From Paracoccaceae bacterium (GTDB lineage Bacteria; Pseudomonadota; Alphaproteobacteria; Rhodobacterales; Rhodobacteraceae): 8,562 bases of DNA. Below, piece after piece: positions 1 to 6,249 of this stretch. The stretch is from assembly GCA_024644285.1 (NCBI GenBank), contig JAHELH010000094.1, positions 1 through 8,562 on the forward strand. The letters are read 5' to 3'. A program made the position numbers and the translations under genes. Within the stretch, counting starts at the first letter, position 1; each line of letters starts with the position of its first letter. The notes beneath the pieces are model-generated. The model did no database searches, was not told the origin of the DNA, and saw only the letters and a program-made list of their open reading frames with translations.

Positions 1-543
1 CCAGGGATAGTCGCGGTCGCTCATCCCGTCGGAGCACAGCATCGGTTCGATGAAGGACATCGTCGCCGCCGTTGGCCCGCCATGCGACAGGATCGCCGGG
101 AACGGCCCGCGCGCCTCGGGCGTCAGCGCGCCGGTCAGGCTCAGCGCCAGCGCCTCGCCGTCGATGCCGGCGTAGACCGCGCCGCCGCCCGACAGCCGCA
201 GCGACCAGAACGGCTCTGTGCCCGCGCACAGCAGCCCCTGCGGAAGCTCGGTCGGACCGATGCCGGGCTGCGGGTCGGGTGCGAGGAACCGGGTGGCGAT
301 CCAGCCATTGCTTTCTTCCCAGACGATGCGGCCCCAATCGCCACTGCCGTCGGTCCCGATCACCTCGATCCCCACCGCGTCATGTGGCAGATCGCCGATA
401 TCGGCGCTCGAGGCACTGGGCTCTGCACGCACATTCAGCGTGTCGTCGGCGGCAACACCCGTGACGCGGTGATAGGTGGGCTCTGCCGCAGCGGCGCTGG
501 CAAGTCCGGCGGCGAGGCAGGTGAGAATTGGAAGTCGGCGCAT
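1..543 (-). CDS. Secreted SH3b-domain protein with COG3650-type C-terminal region (3' end beyond window)
   Basis: Found by translating the minus strand from ATG at 543; the frame is open to the window edge (181 codons visible). AGGAG lies 7 nt upstream of the ATG, which fixes the start. Residues 1-20 form a Sec signal peptide (RR, hydrophobic stretch, run of alanines) with probable cleavage after Ala20, so the product should be periplasmic. Residues about 24-89 form a bacterial SH3 fold: LNVRAEPS at 37-44, a DWGRIVW strand at 69-75 and GWIATRFL at 80-87. Such domains usually bind peptides or cell-wall components. From about residue 103 a second region carries CAGTEPFW (106-113) and CSDGMSDR (170-177), the signature of the uncharacterised COG3650-like family often fused to SH3b in Rhodobacterales. 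Cys106 and Cys170 could form a disulfide. It lies 81 bp downstream of the FkbM gene on the same strand. The exact function is unknown. Confidence 0.9.
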   Translation of the reverse strand, partial: MRRLPILTCLAAGLASAAAAEPTYHRVTGVAADDTLNVRAEPSASSADIGDLPHDAVGIEVIGTDGSGDWGRIVWEESNGWIATRFLAPDPQPGIGPTELPQGLLCAGTEPFWSLRLSGGGAVYAGIDGEALALSLTGALTPEARGPFPAILSHGGPTAATMSFIEPMLCSDGMSDRDYPW

Positions 544-611
544 GGCGAGCACTCCTTGACAGACGGCCGTTCCGCTATCATGTCGCCCGCCCGCCGTGGG
601 ACGCAAGGATT

Positions 612-630
612 CCCTGACGGTAGATCAGGG
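612..630 (-). terminator. Small hairpin overlapping the FkbM stop codon
   Basis: CCCTGA (612-617) and TCAGGG (625-630) are perfect 6-bp arms around a 7-nt loop. The right arm includes the TGA stop of the methyltransferase gene. On the minus-strand transcript the stem is followed by AATCCTTG, which is not a real U tract. It may be a weak terminator or only a 3'-end stabilising stem. Confidence 0.3.
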
Positions 631-1389
631 GGCCCGGATCGCGTCTTTCAGCGCAGTGTCGGTTTTCGCGATTGCGACGAAGTTCGGACCGGACTCGAAA
701 TCGTTGAGGCGATAGTGGAAGTCGGTGAAAATTGCCCCGCGGGGCTTCAGCACGCCGACGTCGTAGCCGTGTTCGGCGAAGAACCGGAAATAGTCTTTCA
801 TCAGAAAGTGGGCGTCGCCGCTGTTGTAGCCGTATTCGAACTGCACCAGCCGAATGTTTCCCTCGCCCAGCATCCGTCGCAAGCCGTGCAGCACCAAATG
901 CTCGGCGCCCTCGACGTCGATCTTCAGAAAGTCGATCCGCGGGATCGCCTGGGCGGCACAATAGCTGTCGCCCGTCGTCACTTGGGTCTCGATCAGGTCG
1001 GGCGTGATCTTGGCGTCGTGGTAGTCGGCGTCGATCAGGATCGTGTTGCCTCCGGCACTCGCGCCGTAATCCTTGTACTGCACCGTCGCGTCCCGGTCCG
1101 ACAATCCGAAATTGTTCAGTGTGACGCGGGCATCGCCGGAATGCGCCTTTGCCAGTTCGGCGAAGGTCGATTTCGATATCTCGAAGGCGTGCACTTTGGC
1201 GCCGGCGAAATTCTTCAGCGCGATGCCCGTCCAATCGCCCACATTGGCACCGACGTCGAACACGGTGCCGATGTCGAACGCCTTCAGCCGCTCGATCAGC
1301 AAACGCTCGCCGTTTTTCTCAAGGTCGTAGGAAAAGCCTTCGTTTTTCTTGATGTATCGCTGGCAGATTTCGTAGAAGACCTCTGGCAT
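625..1389 (-). CDS. FkbM-family SAM-dependent methyltransferase
   Basis: A 254-residue protein, typical FkbM length. FkbM enzymes are S-adenosylmethionine-dependent O-methyltransferases that act on sugars of surface polysaccharides or on polyketides. The Rossmann SAM motif I is VFDVGANVGDW at residues 43-53. The acidic ribose-binding strand is HAFEIS at 67-72. The FkbM signature IDFLKIDVEGAE is at 152-163, followed by VQFEYG at 182-187. No signal peptide or membrane segment is seen, so it is cytoplasmic. The ATG at 1389 has only a weak purine-rich GGGG about 7 nt upstream. It sits 148 bp downstream of the sulfotransferase-like gene on the same strand, and both may modify the same glycan or small molecule. 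The substrate cannot be told from sequence. It uses noticeably more A/T-ending codons than guaA or mttB, which may indicate horizontal acquisition. Confidence 0.93.
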   Translation of the reverse strand: MPEVFYEICQRYIKKNEGFSYDLEKNGERLLIERLKAFDIGTVFDVGANVGDWTGIALKNFAGAKVHAFEISKSTFAELAKAHSGDARVTLNNFGLSDRDATVQYKDYGASAGGNTILIDADYHDAKITPDLIETQVTTGDSYCAAQAIPRIDFLKIDVEGAEHLVLHGLRRMLGEGNIRLVQFEYGYNSGDAHFLMKDYFRFFAEHGYDVGVLKPRGAIFTDFHYRLNDFESGPNFVAIAKTDTALKDAIRAP

Positions 1390-1472
1390 CGTCGCCCCGA
1401 GTTTGCATCCGGTCCGACCTTACTGGGCGCCGTCGCCACGCTCGACCGACGCCCGGCTCATACACGGGTTCC

Positions 1473-1502
1473 GGCGCAAGGGAACTGTTCCCGGCCGGCG
1501 CC
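1473..1502. repeat. Inverted repeat in the gap between the sulfotransferase-like and FkbM genes
   Basis: GGGAA (1480-1484) and TTCCC (1488-1492) form an exact stem around CTG. They are flanked by GGCGC (1473-1477) and GCGCC (1498-1502), which can pair outside it with a 5-nt bulge. No T run follows on either strand. It could be a weak terminator for the sulfotransferase-like gene, an operator for the FkbM gene, or chance in GC-rich DNA. Confidence 0.3.
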
Positions 1503-1537
1503 GCGCAGGGCTGATCCCATCGGCAGGTCTTGCACCG

Positions 1538-2332
1538 TCACCCCGACGACGCGCGCGCCGGGGACGATGCCGCCGACTGGTCCGGGTGGCTCCCGCCCAG
1601 TTCGGGCAGGATATTGAATTCAAGCTGCTCCGGGTCAAGGAGGGCGCGCACCTCGTCGGGCGTGACGAAGCGCCGACGTCCGGTGGCCGAGTAGGGCACG
1701 TTGTCGATCCGTCCGGAAAATCCGCGCGGCACCCGGTATTTCACACCGATGCGTTCCAGCGCTTCCGGAAGCGTTTCGAATCCTTCGCGAAGCGCGTCGT
1801 GCTCGATCACGGCGACCCGGCCCGGCTCTCGCCGCTGCAGCGCAAGCCAGAACGAGTGATAGGCGTCGTAGTCCCGCGCATGGTTCGGCAGATCGGCCAG
1901 GGCTTGCGGAAGGTCTGCGTACCAGTCCGATCGCATGCCCCAGTTGCAGACCGATGCCAGCCAGTCCGGCTTGTCCTTTAGGATCACGATGTGGTTGCAG
2001 GCTTGCGGAAAGCCGGCGACGGCGTTCAATTCGTTCACGGACCGGACGAAGACGTCATTCGACCACTTGTAGGCGATGGCGGGCGAGATCGAACTCTTGT
2101 CGTGCTGCCATCGGTAGTGCTTGTGCATCGGGTCGCTTCGATCCAGCCACACGACCTCGTTCATCGGCCAGACCCGCAGCTTGCGCAGGCACGCGTTCAG
2201 ATAGTTTGTACCGCTGCGCTGAAGCCCGTGCTGCGCCAGCGGCGGGGTGCGGCGGGGCCGCTGGATGTATTCCCCCAGCCTGTTGCGCTGGCGCGCAAGG
2301 AATTTCCTGGTTTCCTTGATCGAAAAAGCCAT
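1538..2332 (-). CDS. Sulfotransferase-like P-loop protein
   Basis: A 264-residue cytoplasmic protein. HGLQRSGTNYL at residues 35-45 matches the 5'-phosphosulfate-binding P-loop (the RSGT(N/S) type) of PAPS-dependent sulfotransferases. LKDKPDWLASVCNW at 118-131 sits where the 3'-phosphate-binding segment with its conserved Ser is expected. VAVIEHDAL (173-181) resembles the conserved (V/I)xYEDL strand after a Trp-containing helix. Enzymes of this fold transfer sulfate from PAPS to a sugar, lipid or small molecule; the acceptor here is unknown. The last 20 or so residues are low-complexity (Ser/Ala/Pro). The start is ambiguous: ATG at 2332 is chosen, but GTG at 2338 (two codons longer) is possible and neither has a good ribosome binding site. 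It begins about 40 bp after the guaA stop on the same strand, so read-through transcription or coupling with guaA is likely. Confidence 0.8.
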   Translation of the reverse strand: MAFSIKETRKFLARQRNRLGEYIQRPRRTPPLAQHGLQRSGTNYLNACLRKLRVWPMNEVVWLDRSDPMHKHYRWQHDKSSISPAIAYKWSNDVFVRSVNELNAVAGFPQACNHIVILKDKPDWLASVCNWGMRSDWYADLPQALADLPNHARDYDAYHSFWLALQRREPGRVAVIEHDALREGFETLPEALERIGVKYRVPRGFSGRIDNVPYSATGRRRFVTPDEVRALLDPEQLEFNILPELGGSHPDQSAASSPARASSG

Positions 2333-2374
2333 GTTCACCGAGTTGCGACTGTCATGGGTCCAAGGGCCGGTCGG

Positions 2375-3925
2375 CTACTCCCACTCGATGGTGCCGGGCG
2401 GTTTCGATGTGATGTCATAGGTGACCCGATTCACGCCCGGCACCTCGTTGATGATCCGGGTCGCGGTCTCGCCCAGGAAGTCGTGGCTGAATGGGTAATA
2501 GTCCGCCGTCATCCCGTCGACGCTGGTCACCGCCCGCAAGGCCAGCGCGAAATCGTAGGTCCGGCCGTCGCCCATCACGCCGACCGTGCGCACCGGAAGG
2601 ATCGCCGCGAAGGCCTGCCAGATCTCGTCGTACAGGCCGTGCCGCCGGATCTGGTCGATATAGACCGCGTCGGCGCGGCGCAGGATTTCCAGCTTCGGCC
2701 GGGTGATCTCTCCGGGACAGCGGATCGCCAGGCCGGGGCCGGGGAACGGGTGGCGGCCGATGAAGCTGGGCGGCAGGCCCAGTTCGCGGCCCAGCGCGCG
2801 GACCTCGTCCTTGAAGAGCTCGCGCAGCGGCTCGACCAGCTTCAGCCCCATCTTTTCGGGCAGGCCGCCGACATTGTGGTGCGACTTGATGGTGACCGAA
2901 GGCCCGCCGCTGAACGACACCGATTCGATCACGTCGGGATACAGCGTGCCCTGCGCCAGGAACTCGGCGCCGCCGACCTCTGCCGCGTGCTTCTGGAACA
3001 CGTCGATGAACAACCGACCGATGATCTTTCTCTTTGTCTCCGGGTCGCTTACGCCGTCAAGTTCACCTAGGAACAGCTCGGATTCGTCGGCATGGATCAG
3101 CGGGATATTGTAGTTGTCGCGGAACATGGTCACGACCTCGTCCGCCTCGCCCTGGCGCAGAAGGCCATGGTCAACGAAAACGCAGGTCAGCTGGTCGCCG
3201 ATGGCTTCGTGGATCAGAACCGCCGCGACCGACGAATCGACGCCGCCGGACAGCCCGCAGATCACCTTCGCATCGCCCACCTGCTGGCGGATCTTCGCGA
3301 TCGCTTCTTCGCGGTAGGCGCCCATCGTCCAGTCGCCGGCAAACCCCGCCTCGCGGACGAAATTCTCGTAGAACCGCGCGCCGTTCGGGGTGTGGTGCAC
3401 CTCGGGGTGGAACTGCACGGCATAGAACTTCCGGTCCGGATCGGCGGTGATCGCGAAGGGCGCGCCGGGCGAGGTGCCGAAGACGCGGAACCCCGGCGCC
3501 AGGCGGCTGACATGGTCGCCATGGCTCATCCAGACCTGCTCGCGGCCGGTGGCGAACCAGCCCTCCAGCAGCGGCAGCTCTTCGTCCTCCGGCGTCACGT
3601 AGGCGCGGCCGAACTCGGCCCTGCCGTCGCCGCGCTCGACCAGACCGCCCAGCATGTGCATCATCACCTGCTGGCCGTAGCAAATGCCCAGCACCGGCAC
3701 GCCCAGCTCGAAAACCGCCGTGGGCGGCATCGGCGCGCCCTCGGCATAGACCGAGGCCGGACCGCCCGACAGGATCACCGCGCGGGGCCGGTAATCCGCC
3801 AGGAAGTCCTCGGTGACCGCCTGGAACGGGTGGATTTCGCAATACACGTTCAGCTCGCGCAGCCGCCGCGCGATCAGCTGCGTGACCTGGCTGCCGAAGT
3901 CGATGATCAGAAGGCGCTGGTGCAT
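2375..3925 (-). CDS. guaA: GMP synthase (glutamine-hydrolysing)
   Basis: A 516-residue, full-length bifunctional enzyme that converts XMP, ATP and glutamine to GMP in the last step of guanine nucleotide synthesis. The N-terminal class I glutamine amidotransferase domain (about 1-195) has IIDFGSQVTQLIARR at 7-21, the nucleophile elbow GICYGQQ with Cys82, and QFHPEVHHT at 171-179, giving catalytic His173 and Glu175. The ATP-pyrophosphatase domain (about 200-390) has the PP-loop GLSGGVDSS at 224-232. The C-terminal dimerisation domain contains RHPFPGPGLAIR (391-402) and ends in the hallmark KPPGTIEWE. All key residues are intact. The ATG at 3925 is preceded by AGGGGA, 6 nt upstream. It is divergent from the ferritin-like gene. 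The sulfotransferase-like gene follows immediately downstream and may share the transcript, although it has no evident link to purine metabolism. Confidence 0.99.
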   Translation of the reverse strand: MHQRLLIIDFGSQVTQLIARRLRELNVYCEIHPFQAVTEDFLADYRPRAVILSGGPASVYAEGAPMPPTAVFELGVPVLGICYGQQVMMHMLGGLVERGDGRAEFGRAYVTPEDEELPLLEGWFATGREQVWMSHGDHVSRLAPGFRVFGTSPGAPFAITADPDRKFYAVQFHPEVHHTPNGARFYENFVREAGFAGDWTMGAYREEAIAKIRQQVGDAKVICGLSGGVDSSVAAVLIHEAIGDQLTCVFVDHGLLRQGEADEVVTMFRDNYNIPLIHADESELFLGELDGVSDPETKRKIIGRLFIDVFQKHAAEVGGAEFLAQGTLYPDVIESVSFSGGPSVTIKSHHNVGGLPEKMGLKLVEPLRELFKDEVRALGRELGLPPSFIGRHPFPGPGLAIRCPGEITRPKLEILRRADAVYIDQIRRHGLYDEIWQAFAAILPVRTVGVMGDGRTYDFALALRAVTSVDGMTADYYPFSHDFLGETATRIINEVPGVNRVTYDITSKPPGTIEWE

Positions 3926-3937
3926 GCGCTTCCCCTA

Positions 3938-3952
3938 GAACGCGACCCGTTC
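3938..3952 (-). repeat. GAACG-N5-CGTTC inverted repeat in the guaA leader
   Basis: Perfect 5-bp arms GAACG (3938-3942) and CGTTC (3948-3952) lie immediately upstream of the guaA ribosome binding site. In the guaA transcript this would be a small hairpin abutting the AGGGGA. As DNA it could be an operator. It resembles GAAC-N7-GTTC but not the direct-repeat GTTC-N7-GTTC LexA box of alphaproteobacteria. Confidence 0.3.
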
Positions 3953-3960
3953 CGACGCAA

Positions 3961-3972
3961 GCGGCATGCCGC
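3961..3972. repeat. 12-bp perfect palindrome GCGGCATGCCGC
   Basis: This self-complementary 12-mer lies in the divergent guaA / ferritin-like intergenic region, 36 bp upstream of the guaA ATG. It could be an operator half-way between the two genes. No known regulator is recognised. Confidence 0.3.
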
Positions 3973-3991
3973 CTGCCGACGCCGCCGCAGG

Positions 3992-4016
3992 GGAACGAAT
4001 GCCACGCCCGCCCGTT
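3992..4016 (+). promoter_or_regulatory. Putative EcfG general-stress promoter of the DUF892 gene
   Basis: GGAAC at 3992-3996 and CGTT at 4013-4016 are separated by exactly 16 bp. This matches the GGAAC-N16/17-CGTT promoter bound by EcfG-type (ECF15) sigma factors, which run the alphaproteobacterial general stress response under PhyR-NepR control. Transcription would begin a few bases after 4016, leaving a leader of about 50 nt before the ATG at 4076. The downstream gene belongs to a family commonly induced by general stress, which supports the call. The sigma factor itself is not in the window. Confidence 0.7.
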
Positions 4017-4075
4017 GGGTATGTACACCGCGCACCACCCCCGCGCGCGGAAACACAATGGGAAAGGACCACGAC

Positions 4076-4558
4076 ATGAAAGACCTTGAAGGCCTGTTCA
4101 AACATTTCCTGCGCGACGTCTATTACGCCGAGCAGCAGGTGCTGAAGACCCTGCCCAAGATGGCCGAGAAATCCGATTCGTCGGAGCTCCGCCAGGCATT
4201 CGAACATCACCATACCGAAACCGAAGAGCAGATTTCGAATCTCGAAAAGGTTTTCGAATTGCTCGATCTGAAACCCCGCGGCGAGACCTGCGAAGCGATC
4301 AAGGGGATCCTGGAGGAAGGCGACTCGATCATGCAGGAGACCGACGATCCCGACGCCCGCGACTCCGGGATGATTGCCGCGGCGCAGGCCGTGGAGCATT
4401 ACGAGATCGCCCGCTACGGCACGCTCGTCTCCTGGGCGCGGACGCTGGGCATGGAAGAGGCCGCGCGACTGCTGCAGCAGAACCTCGACCAGGAATACGA
4501 CGCCGATCGCAAGCTGACCGATCTTGGTGAAGGCAACCTGAACAAGCAGGCTGCCTGA
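4076..4558 (+). CDS. Ferritin-like DUF892 (YciE/YciF family) stress protein
   Basis: A 160-residue, nearly all-helical acidic protein of the DUF892 ferritin-like family, close to the usual 160-170 residues. Signature segments are LFKHFLRDVYYAEQQ (7-21), HHHTETEEQ (44-52), AVEHYEIARYG (105-115) and LDQEYDADRKL (137-147). Glu19, Glu50, Glu107, His108 and Glu140 are plausible di-iron ligands from the four-helix-bundle pattern (inferred). Members are stress-induced in enterobacteria and alphaproteobacteria; the biochemical role is not settled, with iron binding or oxidative/osmotic protection proposed. ATG at 4076 is chosen over ATG at 4058 because AAGGA sits 7 nt upstream of it. The upstream EcfG-type promoter fits a stress gene. 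It stands alone as a transcription unit: guaA is divergent, and two strong hairpins separate it from mttB. Confidence 0.95.
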   Translation: MKDLEGLFKHFLRDVYYAEQQVLKTLPKMAEKSDSSELRQAFEHHHTETEEQISNLEKVFELLDLKPRGETCEAIKGILEEGDSIMQETDDPDARDSGMIAAAQAVEHYEIARYGTLVSWARTLGMEEAARLLQQNLDQEYDADRKLTDLGEGNLNKQAA

Positions 4559-4568
4559 CCGTGCAAAA

Positions 4569-4595
4569 CGGCGCGCGCCCGCAAGGCGCGCGCTG
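4569..4595 (+). terminator. GC-rich hairpin just after the DUF892 gene
   Basis: GCGCGCGCC (4571-4579) pairs perfectly with GGCGCGCGC (4585-4593) around the loop CGCAA. Two more pairs (C-G and G-U) extend the stem to 11 bp. It begins 10 bp after the stop codon. No U tract follows, so it may be a 3'-end-protecting stem or part of a factor-assisted terminator rather than a classic intrinsic one. Confidence 0.55.
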
Positions 4596-4627
4596 ACGCT
4601 GCGGCGGGAAATGTCGCAAAACCGCCC

Positions 4628-4665
4628 AAAGCGGCGCAATTCGGTCAATCCGGTTGCGCCGCTTT
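4628..4665 (+). terminator. 12-bp perfect stem-loop between the DUF892 gene and mttB
   Basis: AAAGCGGCGCAA (4628-4639) is the exact reverse complement of TTGCGCCGCTTT (4654-4665). Inside, CGG (4642-4644) and CCG (4650-4652) can form an extra short stem closed by TCAAT. The A-start and T-end allow termination on either strand, although the T run is only 3 nt. It lies only 39 bp before the mttB ATG, so it could also act in the mttB leader as an attenuator. Confidence 0.65.
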
Positions 4666-4704
4666 CGCTATGACCTGCGCATCGATACGCAACGGGGGCG
4701 GAGC

Positions 4705-6249
4705 ATGGCGGAGGCAGAGGCGCGGCGGCGGGCGCGGGGCGGCGGCGGGGCTGCGCGGCGCGCGGAACGCTCGGCGGTATCGGTGGACACCGCGCGGTTC
4801 ATCGAGCGCAACATCCCGAACCTCGAGATCCTGAACGACGAGGCGCTCGAGATCATCGAGCACAATGCCGAGACGGTGCTGGAAGAGATCGGCGTCGCGT
4901 TCACGGAAAACCCGGAGGCGCTGAAGCGCTGGAAGGACGTGGGCGCCGACGTGCAGGGCGACCGCGTGCACATCCCGCGCGGGCTGGCCCGCACGCTCTG
5001 CGCCACCGCGCCGGCGCGCTTTACCCAGGCCGCCCGCAACCCCGAGCGCAACGTCGAGATCGGCGGCAAATCCATGGTCCTTGCGCCGGTCTACGGCCCG
5101 CCCTTCGTGCGGGATCTGGACGGCGGGCGGCGCTACGCCACGATCGAGGATTTCCGCAATTTCGTGCGCCTCGGCTACATGTCGAAATGGCTGCACCATT
5201 CCGGCGGCACGGTCTGCGAGCCGACCGACGTGCCGGTCAACAAGCGCCACCTCGACATGCTGCTGGCGCATATGACGTTGTCCGACAAGCCGTTCATGGG
5301 CTCGGTCACCGAACCCTCCCGGGCCCAGGACAGCGTCGAGATGTGCGAGATCCTGTTCGGGCGTGATTTCGTGGCCGAGAACACGGTGATGACCTCGCTG
5401 GTCAACATCAACTCGCCGCTGACCTTCGACGCCACCATGATGGGCGCGCTCGAGGTCTACGCCGCGGCGAACCAGGCCTCGATCGTGTCGCCGTTCATCG
5501 TCGGCGGGGCGATGGCGCCGGTCTCGGTCGCGGGCACGCTGACCCAGGTGGCGGCCGAAACGCTGGCCGGCGTCGCCTACAGCCAGATGATCCGCGCCGG
5601 GTCGCCGGTGATCATGGGCGCCTTCGTCACCTCGATCGACATGAATTCCGGCGCCCCCACCTTCGGCACCCCGGAAGCGGCGCAGATCACCTATGGCGTG
5701 GGCCAGCTGGCGCGGCGGTTGAACCTGCCATACCGGTCCGGCGGCGCGTTCTGCGGCTCGAAGCTGCCGGACGCGCAGGCCGGCTACGAATCGGCGAACT
5801 CGCTGAACGTGGCGCTGCTGGCCGGCGTGAACTTCATGCTGCACGCCTGCGGCTGGCTCGAGGGCGGGTTGGTGGCCAGTTTCGAGAAATTCGTGATGGA
5901 CGCCGACCAGCTGGGCATCCTTCACAAGCTGGCCGAGGGCGTTGCCGTCGACGAGAACGCGCAAGCGATGGACGCGATTCGCGAGGTCGGTCCCGGCGGT
6001 CACTACCTTGGCTGTGCCCATACCCAGGCGAACTTCAAATCCGCCTTTTGGCGGACCGGCGTGCTGGATTACAAGCCTTTCGAGACCTGGGACGAAGAGG
6101 GCGCGCGCGACACCCAGGCGCTGGCCGCCGCGCGCGTCAAAAAGCTGCTGGCCGATTATCAGCAGCCCGGCATCGATCCAGCCGTGAACGAGGCGCTGAG
6201 CGATTATGTCGCGCGCAAGAAGGCCGGGATGAAGGATAGCTTCACCTAG
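4705..6249 (+). CDS. MttB-family (trimethylamine/betaine:corrinoid) methyltransferase, non-pyrrolysine type
   Basis: A 514-residue MttB superfamily protein (TIM-barrel methyltransferase). Family members move a methyl group from trimethylamine (pyrrolysine enzymes) or from quaternary amines such as glycine betaine, proline betaine or carnitine (non-pyrrolysine enzymes) to a corrinoid protein. Recognisable segments are LEILNDEALEIIEHNAETVL (40-59), SGGTVCEPTDVP (166-177), NINSPLTFDATMM (234-246), DMNSGAPTFGTPE (312-324) and EVGPGGHYLGCAHT (427-440). The only TAG in frame is the terminal stop, so pyrrolysine is not used. ATG at 4705 is chosen because GGGGGCGGAG lies directly upstream and the Ala/Arg/Gly-rich N-terminus is usual in roseobacter homologues; an upstream TTG at 4654 lies in the hairpin. 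No corrinoid protein or reactivase gene is in view, so the acceptor is unknown. The stop overlaps that of the converging DUF6477 gene. Confidence 0.95.
   Translation: MAEAEARRRARGGGGAARRAERSAVSVDTARFIERNIPNLEILNDEALEIIEHNAETVLEEIGVAFTENPEALKRWKDVGADVQGDRVHIPRGLARTLCATAPARFTQAARNPERNVEIGGKSMVLAPVYGPPFVRDLDGGRRYATIEDFRNFVRLGYMSKWLHHSGGTVCEPTDVPVNKRHLDMLLAHMTLSDKPFMGSVTEPSRAQDSVEMCEILFGRDFVAENTVMTSLVNINSPLTFDATMMGALEVYAAANQASIVSPFIVGGAMAPVSVAGTLTQVAAETLAGVAYSQMIRAGSPVIMGAFVTSIDMNSGAPTFGTPEAAQITYGVGQLARRLNLPYRSGGAFCGSKLPDAQAGYESANSLNVALLAGVNFMLHACGWLEGGLVASFEKFVMDADQLGILHKLAEGVAVDENAQAMDAIREVGPGGHYLGCAHTQANFKSAFWRTGVLDYKPFETWDEEGARDTQALAAARVKKLLADYQQPGIDPAVNEALSDYVARKKAGMKDSFT

Noticed and set aside
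82..1617. 511-codon plus-strand open frame across the SH3b and FkbM genes
   Set aside because: It runs antisense to two genes with recognisable domains and spans their intergenic gap. Its composition resembles other antisense frames here.
3938..3952. LexA/SOS box in front of guaA
   Set aside because: The alphaproteobacterial LexA site is the direct repeat GTTC-N7-GTTC (or GAAC-N7-GAAC). This is GAAC-N7-GTTC, an inverted arrangement, and guaA is not an SOS gene.
3092..4057. Long plus-strand open frame running opposite guaA into the DUF892 gene
   Set aside because: The part opposite guaA is a shadow of GC-rich codons. The translated sequence has no family resemblance, and the real start at 4076 has its own ribosome binding site and promoter.
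4705..6249. Pyrrolysine-containing trimethylamine methyltransferase
   Set aside because: No TAG occurs in frame before the terminal stop, so the amber-encoded residue of true MttB is absent.
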